Shown: positions 1-8,091 of the stretch, piece by piece
How positions within the stretch are numbered: position 1 is the stretch's first letter
Layout: each line of letters starts with the position of its first letter
DNA from: Bacteroidales bacterium UBA5226
GTDB lineage: Bacteria > Bacteroidota > Bacteroidia > Bacteroidales > UBA932
Direction of reading: 5' to 3'
Length of the DNA: 52,622 bases
NCBI GenBank assembly: GCA_002409325.1
Contig: DHUU01000016.1
Location: forward strand, 17,439 to 70,060
Translations under genes and position numbers: made by a program
The notes under the pieces: model-generated
What the model was told of the DNA's origin: nothing
Seen by the model: the letters and a program-made list of their open reading frames with translations, nothing else
Database searches by the model: none

Positions 1-1878
1 GAAGCCAAATTCTACGGTGAATGGCTTATCAATGCACAGGGAGAAGACGTGGTTGCCGGTATTCGTACTCCCAACCCGTTGAATGAATCTACCAAGAACG
101 ATCAGAACAGGCACCTGTCCTCGCTCGAAACCACCATGCCCAAAGTCTATGGAGAGCTGAATCAGATACAGAAGAACCTGGAAGCCCATTTCCGCGACAT
201 GCAGGACATAGAGTTCACCATACAGGACGGACGCCTGTGGATGCTGCAATGCCGCACAGGCAAACGGACCGGAGTTGCCGCCCTGAATATGGCCATGGAT
301 ATGCTCCTGGAAGGTCTCATTGACCGCAAAACGGCTGTTATGCGTGTGGCTCCCTCCCAGCTTGACGAACTGCTCCATCCGATTCTGAATCCGGAATCTG
401 AAAAGGCTGCACAGGTTGTTGGCAAAGGCTTGCCTGCCGGCCCCGGGGGCGCTGTTGGGCAGATTGTATTCACAGCTGAGGATGCTGTTAAGTGGAGCAA
501 AAACGGAAAGAAAGTGATTTTGGTCAGGGAAGAAACCAATCCTGAAGACGTGGAAGGTATGCGCGTTGCCGACGGTCTGCTGACCGCACGGGGCGGAATG
601 ACGTCCCATGCCGCCCTGGTCGCCCGGGGCTGGGGAAAATGTGCCATTGTAGGATGCGATGCCGTTCATATCGACCTTTCAAAGCGTGTCCTTACCATAA
701 ACGGTAAAAAATACCCCGAAGGAAGCGTATTCAGCCTGAACGGAACACGCGGTTTCGTCTATGACAAAGCCATTGAAACCATGGATGCCTCTGAAAATCC
801 CCGATTCCAGGAGTTTATGAAAATGGTGGATACCTTCCGCACCATGGGTGTCCGTACTAACGCCGATACACCCGAAGATGCGCAGATGGCCTTGAATTTC
901 GGAGCCGAGGGAATCGGCCTTTTCCGTATCGAGCACATGTTCTACGGCATGAATTCAGAAGCACCGCTGAGCAAACTCAGGAAGATGATCCTTTCGGAAA
1001 GCGTGGGTGAGAGAAAACTGGCCCTGCATGAATTGGCTCCCTATGTCAGAGCCGCTGCCAAGGAAACGCTCCGGGTCATGGATGGCCTGCCGCTTACTTT
1101 CCGCCTGCTTGATCCTCCTTTGCATGAGTTTGTTCCCCACACGCACGATAAACAGAAAGAACTGGCCAAAGAACTCGGTATCAGCGTGGAAGAAGTTATT
1201 AAACGGGGAGAAATACTGCACGAGGAAAACCCCATGATGGGACACCGCGGTGTGCGTCTTGGAATTACTTATCCCGAGATTTCTGAAATGCAGTTCCGTG
1301 CCATATTTACAGCCACGGCCGAACTGATCAAGGAAGGACTCCGTCCCAGACCCGAAATCATGGTTCCTGTAACAATCAGCGTAAAAGAGCTGGATAATCA
1401 GAAAATCATTGCCGACAAGGTACATAAAGAAGTCCAGGAACAATTCGGAATTAACTTTGACTACCAATATGGCACCATGATTGAAATCCCGCGGGCAACA
1501 ATAGTGGCAGACGAAATGGCAAGGACAGCCCAGTTCTTCTCGTTCGGCACCAACGACCTGACCCAGATGACCTTCGGCTTTTCCAGAGACGACATCGGTT
1601 CTTTCATGGGAGAATACATCCAGAAGAAAATCCTGCCTTTTGATCCTTTCCAGCACATTGACGAGCCCTCTGTAGGCAAGCTTATTGAAGAAGGTATCAA
1701 AAAAGGCCGTTCCACCAGCCCCGATATCAAAATCGGGATATGCGGAGAGCATGGGGGAGATCCCCAGTCTATCCATTTCTGCTACAGGATGGGTATGACG
1801 TACGTTTCCTGTTCTCCCTTCAGGGTGCCCATCGCACGGCTGGCTGCCGCACAGGCTGCCATAAAAGAAGCCAAATAA
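1..1878 (+). CDS. ppdK: Pyruvate, phosphate dikinase (C-terminal part, 5' end outside window)
   Basis: Interconverts pyruvate, ATP and phosphate with PEP, AMP and PPi in central carbon metabolism, in the cytosol. The frame is open from base 1, so about 625 residues of a roughly 900-residue enzyme are present. The GTG at 49 is internal and not a real start. Seen directly: the phosphohistidine motif GGMTSHAALVARGWG, with the swivelling His codon at 607-609; the PEP/pyruvate-binding barrel including GLFRIEHMF, PMMGHRGVRLG and FSFGTNDLTQMTFGFSRDD; and the catalytic Cys in GICGEHGGDP (Cys codon 1741-1743). The ATP-grasp N-terminal half is missing because of the window edge. A strong terminator follows 28 bases after the stop. 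Confidence 0.96.
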   Translation, partial: EAKFYGEWLINAQGEDVVAGIRTPNPLNESTKNDQNRHLSSLETTMPKVYGELNQIQKNLEAHFRDMQDIEFTIQDGRLWMLQCRTGKRTGVAALNMAMDMLLEGLIDRKTAVMRVAPSQLDELLHPILNPESEKAAQVVGKGLPAGPGGAVGQIVFTAEDAVKWSKNGKKVILVREETNPEDVEGMRVADGLLTARGGMTSHAALVARGWGKCAIVGCDAVHIDLSKRVLTINGKKYPEGSVFSLNGTRGFVYDKAIETMDASENPRFQEFMKMVDTFRTMGVRTNADTPEDAQMALNFGAEGIGLFRIEHMFYGMNSEAPLSKLRKMILSESVGERKLALHELAPYVRAAAKETLRVMDGLPLTFRLLDPPLHEFVPHTHDKQKELAKELGISVEEVIKRGEILHEENPMMGHRGVRLGITYPEISEMQFRAIFTATAELIKEGLRPRPEIMVPVTISVKELDNQKIIADKVHKEVQEQFGINFDYQYGTMIEIPRATIVADEMARTAQFFSFGTNDLTQMTFGFSRDDIGSFMGEYIQKKILPFDPFQHIDEPSVGKLIEEGIKKGRSTSPDIKIGICGEHGGDPQSIHFCYRMGMTYVSCSPFRVPIARLAAAQAAIKEAK

Positions 1879-1905
1879 GCCTGGATCATATCGCTTATTT
1901 TATGT

Positions 1906-1942
1906 AAAAGAGGGTGACCAAAAAGGTCATCCTCTTTTTTTA
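1906..1942 (+). terminator. Rho-independent terminator of ppdK
   Basis: A stem GAGGGTGACC / GGTCATCCTC (one G-T pair) with an A-rich loop is followed directly by a run of seven T. It sits 28 bases after the ppdK stop. Confidence 0.85.
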
Positions 1943-1981
1943 AGCCGAGGCTTAAACTGCTTAGTACATGTAGTCGTTGCA

Positions 1982-2033
1982 CCACAAAGAATAGAGAACT
2001 TTTTGGTATGCCGGGGCTCTCTATTCTTGTGGG
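1982..2033. repeat. Imperfect inverted repeat in the ppdK-galE gap
   Basis: The arms CCACAAAGAATAGAG and CTCTATTCTTGTGG pair with one bulged A, around a loop of about 20 bases. A further dyad (TTAAGCC GA GGCTTAA, 1940-1955) lies upstream, and GCACCAC (about 1977-1985) can also pair with GTGGTGC (about 2065-2071). No ORF or RNA family is recognised in 1943-2131. It may be a structured RNA leader, a small palindromic element or a remnant of one. Confidence 0.55.
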
Positions 2034-2131
2034 GAGACGACGCTATAACGCTGTCTTTCAAAGTGGTGCGTTAAAAATGTTTGGCTTATATAAAAGGTGG
2101 AAGCAACTACTTTTTTGTCACCCTCTTTTCC

Positions 2132-2139
2132 TATCTTTG
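2132..2139 (+). promoter_or_regulatory. Bacteroidota -7 promoter element of galE
   Basis: TATCTTTG matches TAnnTTTG exactly and ends only five bases before the galE ATG, so the transcript would be leaderless or almost so. Confidence 0.65.
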
Positions 2140-2144
2140 TCATT

Positions 2145-3167
2145 ATGAAAAACATACTTATCACCGGGGGGGCCGGCTATATAGGAAGCCACACCGCCGT
2201 GGAACTCCTTGAAGCAGGATACAAAGTGGTCCTTGCCGATAACCTGTCCAATGCAGACACCACCTGTCTGGATGGTGTTAAAAGAATAACCGGCAGGGAT
2301 ATTCCTTTCTATAAGGCGGATTGCTGCCGGAAAGCCCAGCTCCGGAAAATTTTCAGGGAGCAAAAGATAGACGGGGTCATTCATTTTGCAGCTTTCAAAG
2401 CGGTGGGAGAAAGCGTTGAAAAACCGCTATTATACTACCGGAATAATGTTTTATCCCTGGTCACGTTATTGGAAGTACTGGTGGAGAACAAAGGAGGCTT
2501 TGTTGTGTTTTCATCCTCGGCTACCGTATACGGGCAACCCCCGGTACTGCCAGTCACTGAAAACACGCCACGAATGCCGGCTACAAGTCCTTATGGGAAC
2601 ACAAAACAGATTTGTGAAGACATCCTTTCCGATACAACAAGGGCATATCCCTCGGTGAGAGGAATCATCCTCAGGTACTTTAATCCCATTGGCGCCCATC
2701 CTTCTGCCCTTATCGGTGAATTACCCAGGGGCATTCCCAACAACCTGGTTCCTTTCATAACACAGACAGCTGCAGGGATCCGCAAGGAATTACAGATCTT
2801 TGGCAGTGATTACAACACCCCGGACGGTACGGCTCTCAGGGATTATATAGATGTGGTGGATCTTGCCACGGCACATGTCTCGGCCCTGAAACGCATGGAA
2901 GCCCAAAACAAACCCGGATCGTGCGAAGTGTTCAACGTTGGTACGGGGAAACCGCTCTCGGTGATGGAACTGGTACAAAAATTCCAGGCCGTCAACAACC
3001 TGTCATTAAAATACCACGTTACCGGACGCAGGGAAGGAGATGTTGAGGCCGTATGGGCAGATACTTCGCTGGCGAACAGGGCTCTTTCCTGGAAAGCAGA
3101 ACGTCCGCTGGAAGACACGCTGGCCAACGCCTGGGCATGGGAGAAAAAAATTCGCGGTATAATATAA
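2145..3167 (+). CDS. galE: UDP-glucose 4-epimerase
   Basis: Interconverts UDP-glucose and UDP-galactose (Leloir pathway, surface-glycan precursors). An extended short-chain dehydrogenase: the NAD-binding GGAGYIGSH follows the N-terminal ILIT, the catalytic Ser lies in VFSSSATVYG, and the Tyr and Lys in SPYGNTKQ give the YxxxK pair. RDYIDVVDLATAH and FNVGTGKPLSVMEL are typical of GalE. The 340-residue length is normal. The frame extends upstream to 2097, but the ATG at 2145 is chosen because MKNILITGG is the expected N-terminus and because the promoter lies at 2132-2139, inside the longer version. It ends ten bases before dgt and is probably co-transcribed with it. Confidence 0.95.
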   Translation: MKNILITGGAGYIGSHTAVELLEAGYKVVLADNLSNADTTCLDGVKRITGRDIPFYKADCCRKAQLRKIFREQKIDGVIHFAAFKAVGESVEKPLLYYRNNVLSLVTLLEVLVENKGGFVVFSSSATVYGQPPVLPVTENTPRMPATSPYGNTKQICEDILSDTTRAYPSVRGIILRYFNPIGAHPSALIGELPRGIPNNLVPFITQTAAGIRKELQIFGSDYNTPDGTALRDYIDVVDLATAHVSALKRMEAQNKPGSCEVFNVGTGKPLSVMELVQKFQAVNNLSLKYHVTGRREGDVEAVWADTSLANRALSWKAERPLEDTLANAWAWEKKIRGII

Positions 3168-3177
3168 AAAATTGGCT

Positions 3178-4416
3178 ATGAACAGTATAATGGTACCAGG
3201 GAGGTTCAACGAGCATCAGATTAATCCGCTCCATCCCAAATGGGATCAAACCCTGCAAAGGGGCAGTGAGTTCCTGCCTCCTGAAGACAAACAGGATGAC
3301 ACACGTTCCCAGTTTTACAGGGATTATTCCCGTATCCTGCATTGTACTTCCTATCGCAGGCTGAAACACAAGACACAGGTATTTTTCGCCACACAGAATG
3401 ACCACATTTGTACACGCATGGAGCATGTGAATCACGTGGCCTCTATCAGTTATACCATATCAAAATTCATGGGGCTGAATACAGAACTGACACAGGCCAT
3501 TGCTCTGGGCCATGATCTGGGTCACAGTCCTTTCGGCCACGAAGGGGAAACACTGCTATCCGAAATCTTGCGGCAATGGGATGGGACTTTCTGGCACGAA
3601 AAGAACGGTTTGTATACGGCAGACAAGATTGCTACCCTGCCCAATGCCTCGGGTATTCACAAAAACCTGCGGCTGACCTATGCAGTACGTGACGGAATAA
3701 TATCGCATTGCGGTGAAACAGATGAGAACGGGCTCTTTCCACGCAAAGAAGTCATTGACCTTGAACAGATTGACAGGCCTAACCAGTACATGCCCTATAC
3801 CTGGGAGGCTTGTGTAGTAAAACTCTCTGACAAGATCGCGTACCTGGGCCGGGATATTGAGGATGCCATTGAGCTGAACTTGCTGGAGCCCGAGCGTCTG
3901 AACGAACTGAGCAAACTTATGAAAAAGATCCCGAATGCCCCGGGAGTGGTAAACAATACGGCCCTGATAGACCTTTTCATCAAAGACCTGTGCAACAATT
4001 CATCTCCTGAAGAAGGGATGCATTTTTCCTGCCAGTACTACAACCTGCTGGTTGAGGTCAAGGATTTCAATTACCGCCATATCTATTACCACCCGCGTCT
4101 TCTCTATTATAAAGAGTACGCACGGTGCATCATCCACACGATTTTTGATTTCCTGGAAGGATTTTATGGAAATGACGTGTTGCAGCGTTTAGCTGACAAC
4201 ACGTCCAAATTTCCCACCCTACTAAGGTATTTTAACGAATGGCTGATCAAATACAGCAATGTTGACACTAGGGCAAGAAATGAGGCACATTTTGAGAACG
4301 ATATCATATACGACCTTACTGACAGTGTTCAATACCGCAGGGCGATCATAGATTACATAGCCGGAATGACGGATAATTTTGCCATCCGCGTCTACCACGA
4401 GATCATATCGTTCTAA
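3178..4416 (+). CDS. dgt: dNTP triphosphohydrolase, HD domain (dGTPase family)
   Basis: Predicted to hydrolyse dNTPs (typically dGTP) to the nucleoside and triphosphate, controlling dNTP pools. The family signatures are clear: SYRRLKHKTQVF near the N-terminus, then the metal-binding HD set RMEHVNHVASIS and ALGHDLGHSPFGHEGE, and later KLSDKIAYLGRDIEDA. About 412 residues, within the usual range. A TTG at 3172 extends the frame by two codons, but the ATG at 3178 is the more likely start. The stop codon overlaps the stop of the convergent serpin gene (shared bases 4413-4416). Substrate specificity cannot be read from sequence. Confidence 0.92.
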   Translation: MNSIMVPGRFNEHQINPLHPKWDQTLQRGSEFLPPEDKQDDTRSQFYRDYSRILHCTSYRRLKHKTQVFFATQNDHICTRMEHVNHVASISYTISKFMGLNTELTQAIALGHDLGHSPFGHEGETLLSEILRQWDGTFWHEKNGLYTADKIATLPNASGIHKNLRLTYAVRDGIISHCGETDENGLFPRKEVIDLEQIDRPNQYMPYTWEACVVKLSDKIAYLGRDIEDAIELNLLEPERLNELSKLMKKIPNAPGVVNNTALIDLFIKDLCNNSSPEEGMHFSCQYYNLLVEVKDFNYRHIYYHPRLLYYKEYARCIIHTIFDFLEGFYGNDVLQRLADNTSKFPTLLRYFNEWLIKYSNVDTRARNEAHFENDIIYDLTDSVQYRRAIIDYIAGMTDNFAIRVYHEIISF

Positions 4417-5651
4417 AGATCTGTCATCAGGCCCGAAAAGAGAATGGTTCCTGTGCTCTTTTCCTTAATAAAATAAAGGAAAGGCCTGTCAACATGGAAC
4501 GGAATGGTCTGTCCGGGACCTACGGAAGTCAGATCAAAACCTATGGTCGTGACCGCTGCGGCTTCAGTTCCTTCCTCATCTACCTGAATGTAGGAATTCT
4601 GCTTGAGCAGACTTATAAAAAGCGGGACGTCGCTGATGTTGCTGAAATCTGCCCTGCCAGGATCAAAGGCAACGCCCATCCCCATCCTGGTCAATACAGG
4701 GATCATCATCTGCTCTGAGTCAAATTCCACCTTGAAGCGAGGAATGCGCAGGTTCAACTCGGCCGGGGAAAGGTTATCCATCCATCCTGTCCATTGTTCC
4801 CAGGTCAGGGAAGCAACTACTTCCTTAACGGAAACACCCGTATCGGGTAAAACAATAACCATGCTGTAGGCCTGATTGCCATAAGGTATTTCAGCAACGG
4901 CCACTCCTTTGGTTGTCGTAAAGCCGTAATGGCTGGTTTGTTCCATATAAGTCACTGTACTGGCCGATCCTGAAAGATCGGCGAAGGAACCTTGCCAGCT
5001 CACTTTTTTGTCAAATGTCTCTTTCCATTTCCCTTTGAAGTAAAGGGCATTGGTATAAATCAGCCTGGTATCGGGGTCTATCCGGTCAATGACCTTCTTG
5101 ATCAGGTTGTTGGTGTTGTCTGCACACCATTGGTTGATCACAGAAGGAGCTTCTGGGTTAGTAAAATCCAACAGGTTGACAGATGTGTCATAATACTGCT
5201 GCAGGGATTTTATGAAGGGATTCTTGACGGTAAAAGTCTTTTCAATCCAGACGGCATTGGCTATGCTTAATTTAACGGTGTTATCAACCTTCTTAAGTGC
5301 AGGAACAAGATGTTTGAAGAATCCATTCATCTGGTCCAGGGAATATGGGCCAAAACCAAGGGTTGCCTTTATGTCTTCCAGGGTTTTGCCGGCCGCTCCG
5401 TTGGTTACGGCCGATATGGCCAGAGACGCGCTCAAAGGAGAGATAAAGACATTCTGATCTTCCAGCTCCAGGCACATTTCCCGGAAAAGATCAATTCCAA
5501 AACCATTGCTGTTACTTAGGATTTCCTCTTGTACCCTGGTAAGGACGATGTCTTCCCTGTCCCCGGGGGCATCTGCTTTCCATTTGGAACAGGACCATGT
5601 CAGAGGTCCGGCCAAGACGGATACTATCAATAAACTAATAACATATCTCAT
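4413..5651 (-). CDS. Serpin-family protease inhibitor, predicted lipoprotein
   Basis: A full-length serpin (412 aa). The N-terminus is a lipoprotein signal ending in LTWSC, so the protein should be anchored in the envelope. The serpin body includes NAVWIEKTF, NALYFKGKWKETFD, VAEIPYGNQAYSMVIVLP and the C-terminal DRPFLYFI...GTILFSGLM. The reactive-centre hinge EEGTEAAAVTT, starting near residue 359, has the small residues typical of inhibitory serpins, so it probably traps a serine or cysteine protease rather than acting as a non-inhibitory homologue. By rough alignment the scissile bond lies near DLTSV. It is downstream of the rubredoxin and S46 peptidase genes on the same strand after a 115-base gap containing a degenerate TATATTTTG, so it may have its own promoter. 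The target is unknown. Confidence 0.94.
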   Translation of the reverse strand: MRYVISLLIVSVLAGPLTWSCSKWKADAPGDREDIVLTRVQEEILSNSNGFGIDLFREMCLELEDQNVFISPLSASLAISAVTNGAAGKTLEDIKATLGFGPYSLDQMNGFFKHLVPALKKVDNTVKLSIANAVWIEKTFTVKNPFIKSLQQYYDTSVNLLDFTNPEAPSVINQWCADNTNNLIKKVIDRIDPDTRLIYTNALYFKGKWKETFDKKVSWQGSFADLSGSASTVTYMEQTSHYGFTTTKGVAVAEIPYGNQAYSMVIVLPDTGVSVKEVVASLTWEQWTGWMDNLSPAELNLRIPRFKVEFDSEQMMIPVLTRMGMGVAFDPGRADFSNISDVPLFISLLKQNSYIQVDEEGTEAAAVTTIGFDLTSVGPGQTIPFHVDRPFLYFIKEKSTGTILFSGLMTDL

Positions 5652-5766
5652 ATATTTTGGTTTTCAAGTACATAATTAAAATGCAAAATATATCGGGATA
5701 CTGCATCGGCTTATCAATAATCGTATCCGTCATTCCCGGACATGATGACCGATAGGCGGCTGCTTT

Positions 5767-5925
5767 TTACAATGCAGTGAAATCGTCCTTGCCGGCACCA
5801 CACAGAGGGCAAACCCAATCTTCGGGAAGATCCTCAAAAGCTGTTCCCGGGGCTATTCCATTGTCAGGGTCTCCTTCAGCCGGGTCGTATACATACCCGC
5901 ACAAATCGCATTCGTACTTTTTCAT
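5767..5925 (-). CDS. Rubredoxin
   Basis: A 52-residue protein. It carries the two rubredoxin Cys pairs, YECDLCGYVYDP (Cys6, Cys9) and DWVCPLCGAGKDDF (Cys39, Cys42), that bind one iron. It is a small cytosolic electron carrier, often serving peroxide or superoxide reduction in anaerobes; its partner here is unknown. It starts 18 bases after the S46 peptidase stop and is likely the last gene of that transcript. The conserved core between the pairs (DPAEGDPDNGIAPGTAFEDL) has the normal length. Confidence 0.95.
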   Translation of the reverse strand: MKKYECDLCGYVYDPAEGDPDNGIAPGTAFEDLPEDWVCPLCGAGKDDFTAL

Positions 5926-5943
5926 AAATAATTGTATTAAAGG

Positions 5944-8091
5944 TTAATAAGTAATATCCATTTCATTGAGCAAATATTGTGCCTTAGCGTATTTCTGGAT
6001 TATCCACAGAGCGTACCGGATGTCCAGGGCGACACATTTGTTGAGGGTGGAATGAAAAAAAGAATCGGCACCCAGGGATTCCTTATTCCCGTCAAAGGCA
6101 AGACCCACCAGCCGGCCCTGGCCATCCAGTACCGGTGATCCCGAATTTCCTCCGGTAATATCCAGATCGCAAAGGAAGTTGACATGCATCTTCCCGTTTT
6201 TCCTGTCTTTCCAAAGACCCCAGTCTTCCTCTTCCAGAACCTGTTTGAATGTTTCTGAAATACGGAATTCATAGTCTGATGGATTCCATTTGTCCCAAAG
6301 ACCCTGGGAAGTGCTGTACCAGTGGAGGGTTATGCCATCCCGGGGATAAAGCGGCCCTACCGTTCCGTAAGTGAGCCTCATGGTCATATTGGCATCGGGA
6401 TACTGTACAATATCCTGTGCTTTTCTGAAGGCGTATAAAGCACGCCCATATTGGGTGTCGAGGTTCCGGATCTCCCGGTTTGCCAGCAATCTTTTTTCCT
6501 CCTGATTGTATTGTTGTGTGTCAAAACTGGAATTGATGAGGCAGGCAGGATCGTTGAAAATGTCATCAATAGGATGCGGTGTCAGAAAGTACTCCTGAAA
6601 ACTTTCTTTTGAGCGGAATACCGATTTTGAAAAAATATCTGCTGCCAGCTTTCCTGTATCCCCTTCAAAGTGGTCATAGCGGGAGGCGAGGTGTTCACCC
6701 CAGTATCTGCGTGGGACGTTTGTGCAAAAATCCCTGAGGGCGCGGTCAAACCATTCCTTTTCAAGCCCGGGATGGTAACTCTTGTAAAAATTCATCATGC
6801 GTTCGTAATAGGCCCTGAATCCCTCCTGAGTGCAATCCACCGTATCTATACCGCTGCGCCGGGTTTCTGCCCTGAGTGCTGCAACCCTGCGGGCCATCAG
6901 AAGGAACCGTGAAGATATGAGTGTCTGCCGGTACCATTCGCGGGCAGCAGAAAGTTCTTCAGTTGCCCGATAAGCAGATTCCAGATCGGAGATCAACGAA
7001 CCCCACTGGTTCCGTGATTCTTCAGAATACCGAATCCATTCGTGCAGCCTGGCTTCCTCTTCCTTTCTTACATGGGTTAACCTGTGACGAATAAGACTTA
7101 GCACTTCCCCTTCCCGCAGTTCCGATACATTGGACAGTCCAAAATACTCATCGGCATATTGCAGGCGGATGGCAGGATCTGATTCCATCCATTTGTCCAT
7201 AATCTCAAGGTGTGCCTTAGTGGCGCGAACCACCACGGGGTACGTTACGGATTGTTTTTCATGCAATCCAAAGGAGGAATTGTACCGGTTGGTACGGTAG
7301 GGATAACCCATAGCCATTACAAAATCCCCTTCCCTGATGCCCCTGGCACTGATGGTCAGTTTAGTGTCAGCTACCAGGGGAATGTTTTCGGGATGATAGG
7401 GAGCCGGAGATCCATCGGGAGCTGTATATATCCTGTATAGGGCAAAATCACCCTTATGCTGCGGCCATTCCCAATTGTCGGTTTCCCCTCCGAAGGCAGC
7501 AATGGATACGGGGGGAGCCCCCACCAGGCGTACATCGCTATACTTCTGGTAACAATACATATAATACCGGGAACCGTTCCACATGGAAGCGCACATGCAA
7601 TCGTAACCTGTTACTTCCTGGTATTCTTTTTCCAGAAGGGAATACATCCTTCGCTGGGGAATTGAATCCCTTAGTTCCAGCACCCTGTCTGTCACATCAA
7701 ATGCCTTACGCAGGAAATAGACATTCTTGCCCGGAACCGGCTTTTCTTCAGAAGCGTTACGCGCCCAGAATCCTTCCTCCAGGAAATTTGTTCCGGGGGT
7801 GCTGAAGGCGTGAATGTCCGAATAGGCACAGTGGTGGTTTGTTATGAGCAGCCCGTTATCGGATATGATGCTACCAGTGCATCCGAAATCCATAGATACA
7901 ACGGCACTCGAGAGTGTGATTCTGTCGTTATCGTATATCAGGCCAGGATTAATCTTCATGCCTTTTTTCTGCATCTGCCTGACCAGGTTTTTCTCCATCA
8001 GGTGGACAAGCCACATGCCTTCGTCGGATCTGAGAGGGGTAAAAACAAGGGACAGGGGGAGAAAGAACAATAAAAGTTTTTTCATAAACAT
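5944..8091 (-). CDS. S46-family dipeptidyl-peptidase (DPP7-like)
   Basis: Exported serine exopeptidase that removes dipeptides from the N-termini of oligopeptides, a hallmark of peptide-fermenting Bacteroidota. It has a signal peptide (KKLLLFFLPLSLVFTPLRS), then DEGMWLV. The catalytic His is in GLLITNHHCAY, Asp candidates lie in NWEWPQHKGDFALYR, and the nucleophile Ser is near residue 650 in GGNSGSPVLDG. Eighteen residues after that Ser is a Gly in AFDGN, as in DPP7 (hydrophobic P1); DPP11 enzymes carry Arg there for acidic P1. Substrate class is therefore inferred as DPP7-like. The first ATG overlaps the upstream stop as TGATG, suggesting coupled translation; a second ATG two codons on is also possible. 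715 aa, normal for the family. Confidence 0.94.
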   Translation of the reverse strand: MFMKKLLLFFLPLSLVFTPLRSDEGMWLVHLMEKNLVRQMQKKGMKINPGLIYDNDRITLSSAVVSMDFGCTGSIISDNGLLITNHHCAYSDIHAFSTPGTNFLEEGFWARNASEEKPVPGKNVYFLRKAFDVTDRVLELRDSIPQRRMYSLLEKEYQEVTGYDCMCASMWNGSRYYMYCYQKYSDVRLVGAPPVSIAAFGGETDNWEWPQHKGDFALYRIYTAPDGSPAPYHPENIPLVADTKLTISARGIREGDFVMAMGYPYRTNRYNSSFGLHEKQSVTYPVVVRATKAHLEIMDKWMESDPAIRLQYADEYFGLSNVSELREGEVLSLIRHRLTHVRKEEEARLHEWIRYSEESRNQWGSLISDLESAYRATEELSAAREWYRQTLISSRFLLMARRVAALRAETRRSGIDTVDCTQEGFRAYYERMMNFYKSYHPGLEKEWFDRALRDFCTNVPRRYWGEHLASRYDHFEGDTGKLAADIFSKSVFRSKESFQEYFLTPHPIDDIFNDPACLINSSFDTQQYNQEEKRLLANREIRNLDTQYGRALYAFRKAQDIVQYPDANMTMRLTYGTVGPLYPRDGITLHWYSTSQGLWDKWNPSDYEFRISETFKQVLEEEDWGLWKDRKNGKMHVNFLCDLDITGGNSGSPVLDGQGRLVGLAFDGNKESLGADSFFHSTLNKCVALDIRYALWIIQKYAKAQYLLNEMDITY

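Noticed and set aside
955..1776. Long minus-strand open frame (273 codons) inside ppdK
   Set aside because: Antisense shadow of a well-conserved gene, with no recognisable domain or upstream signals.
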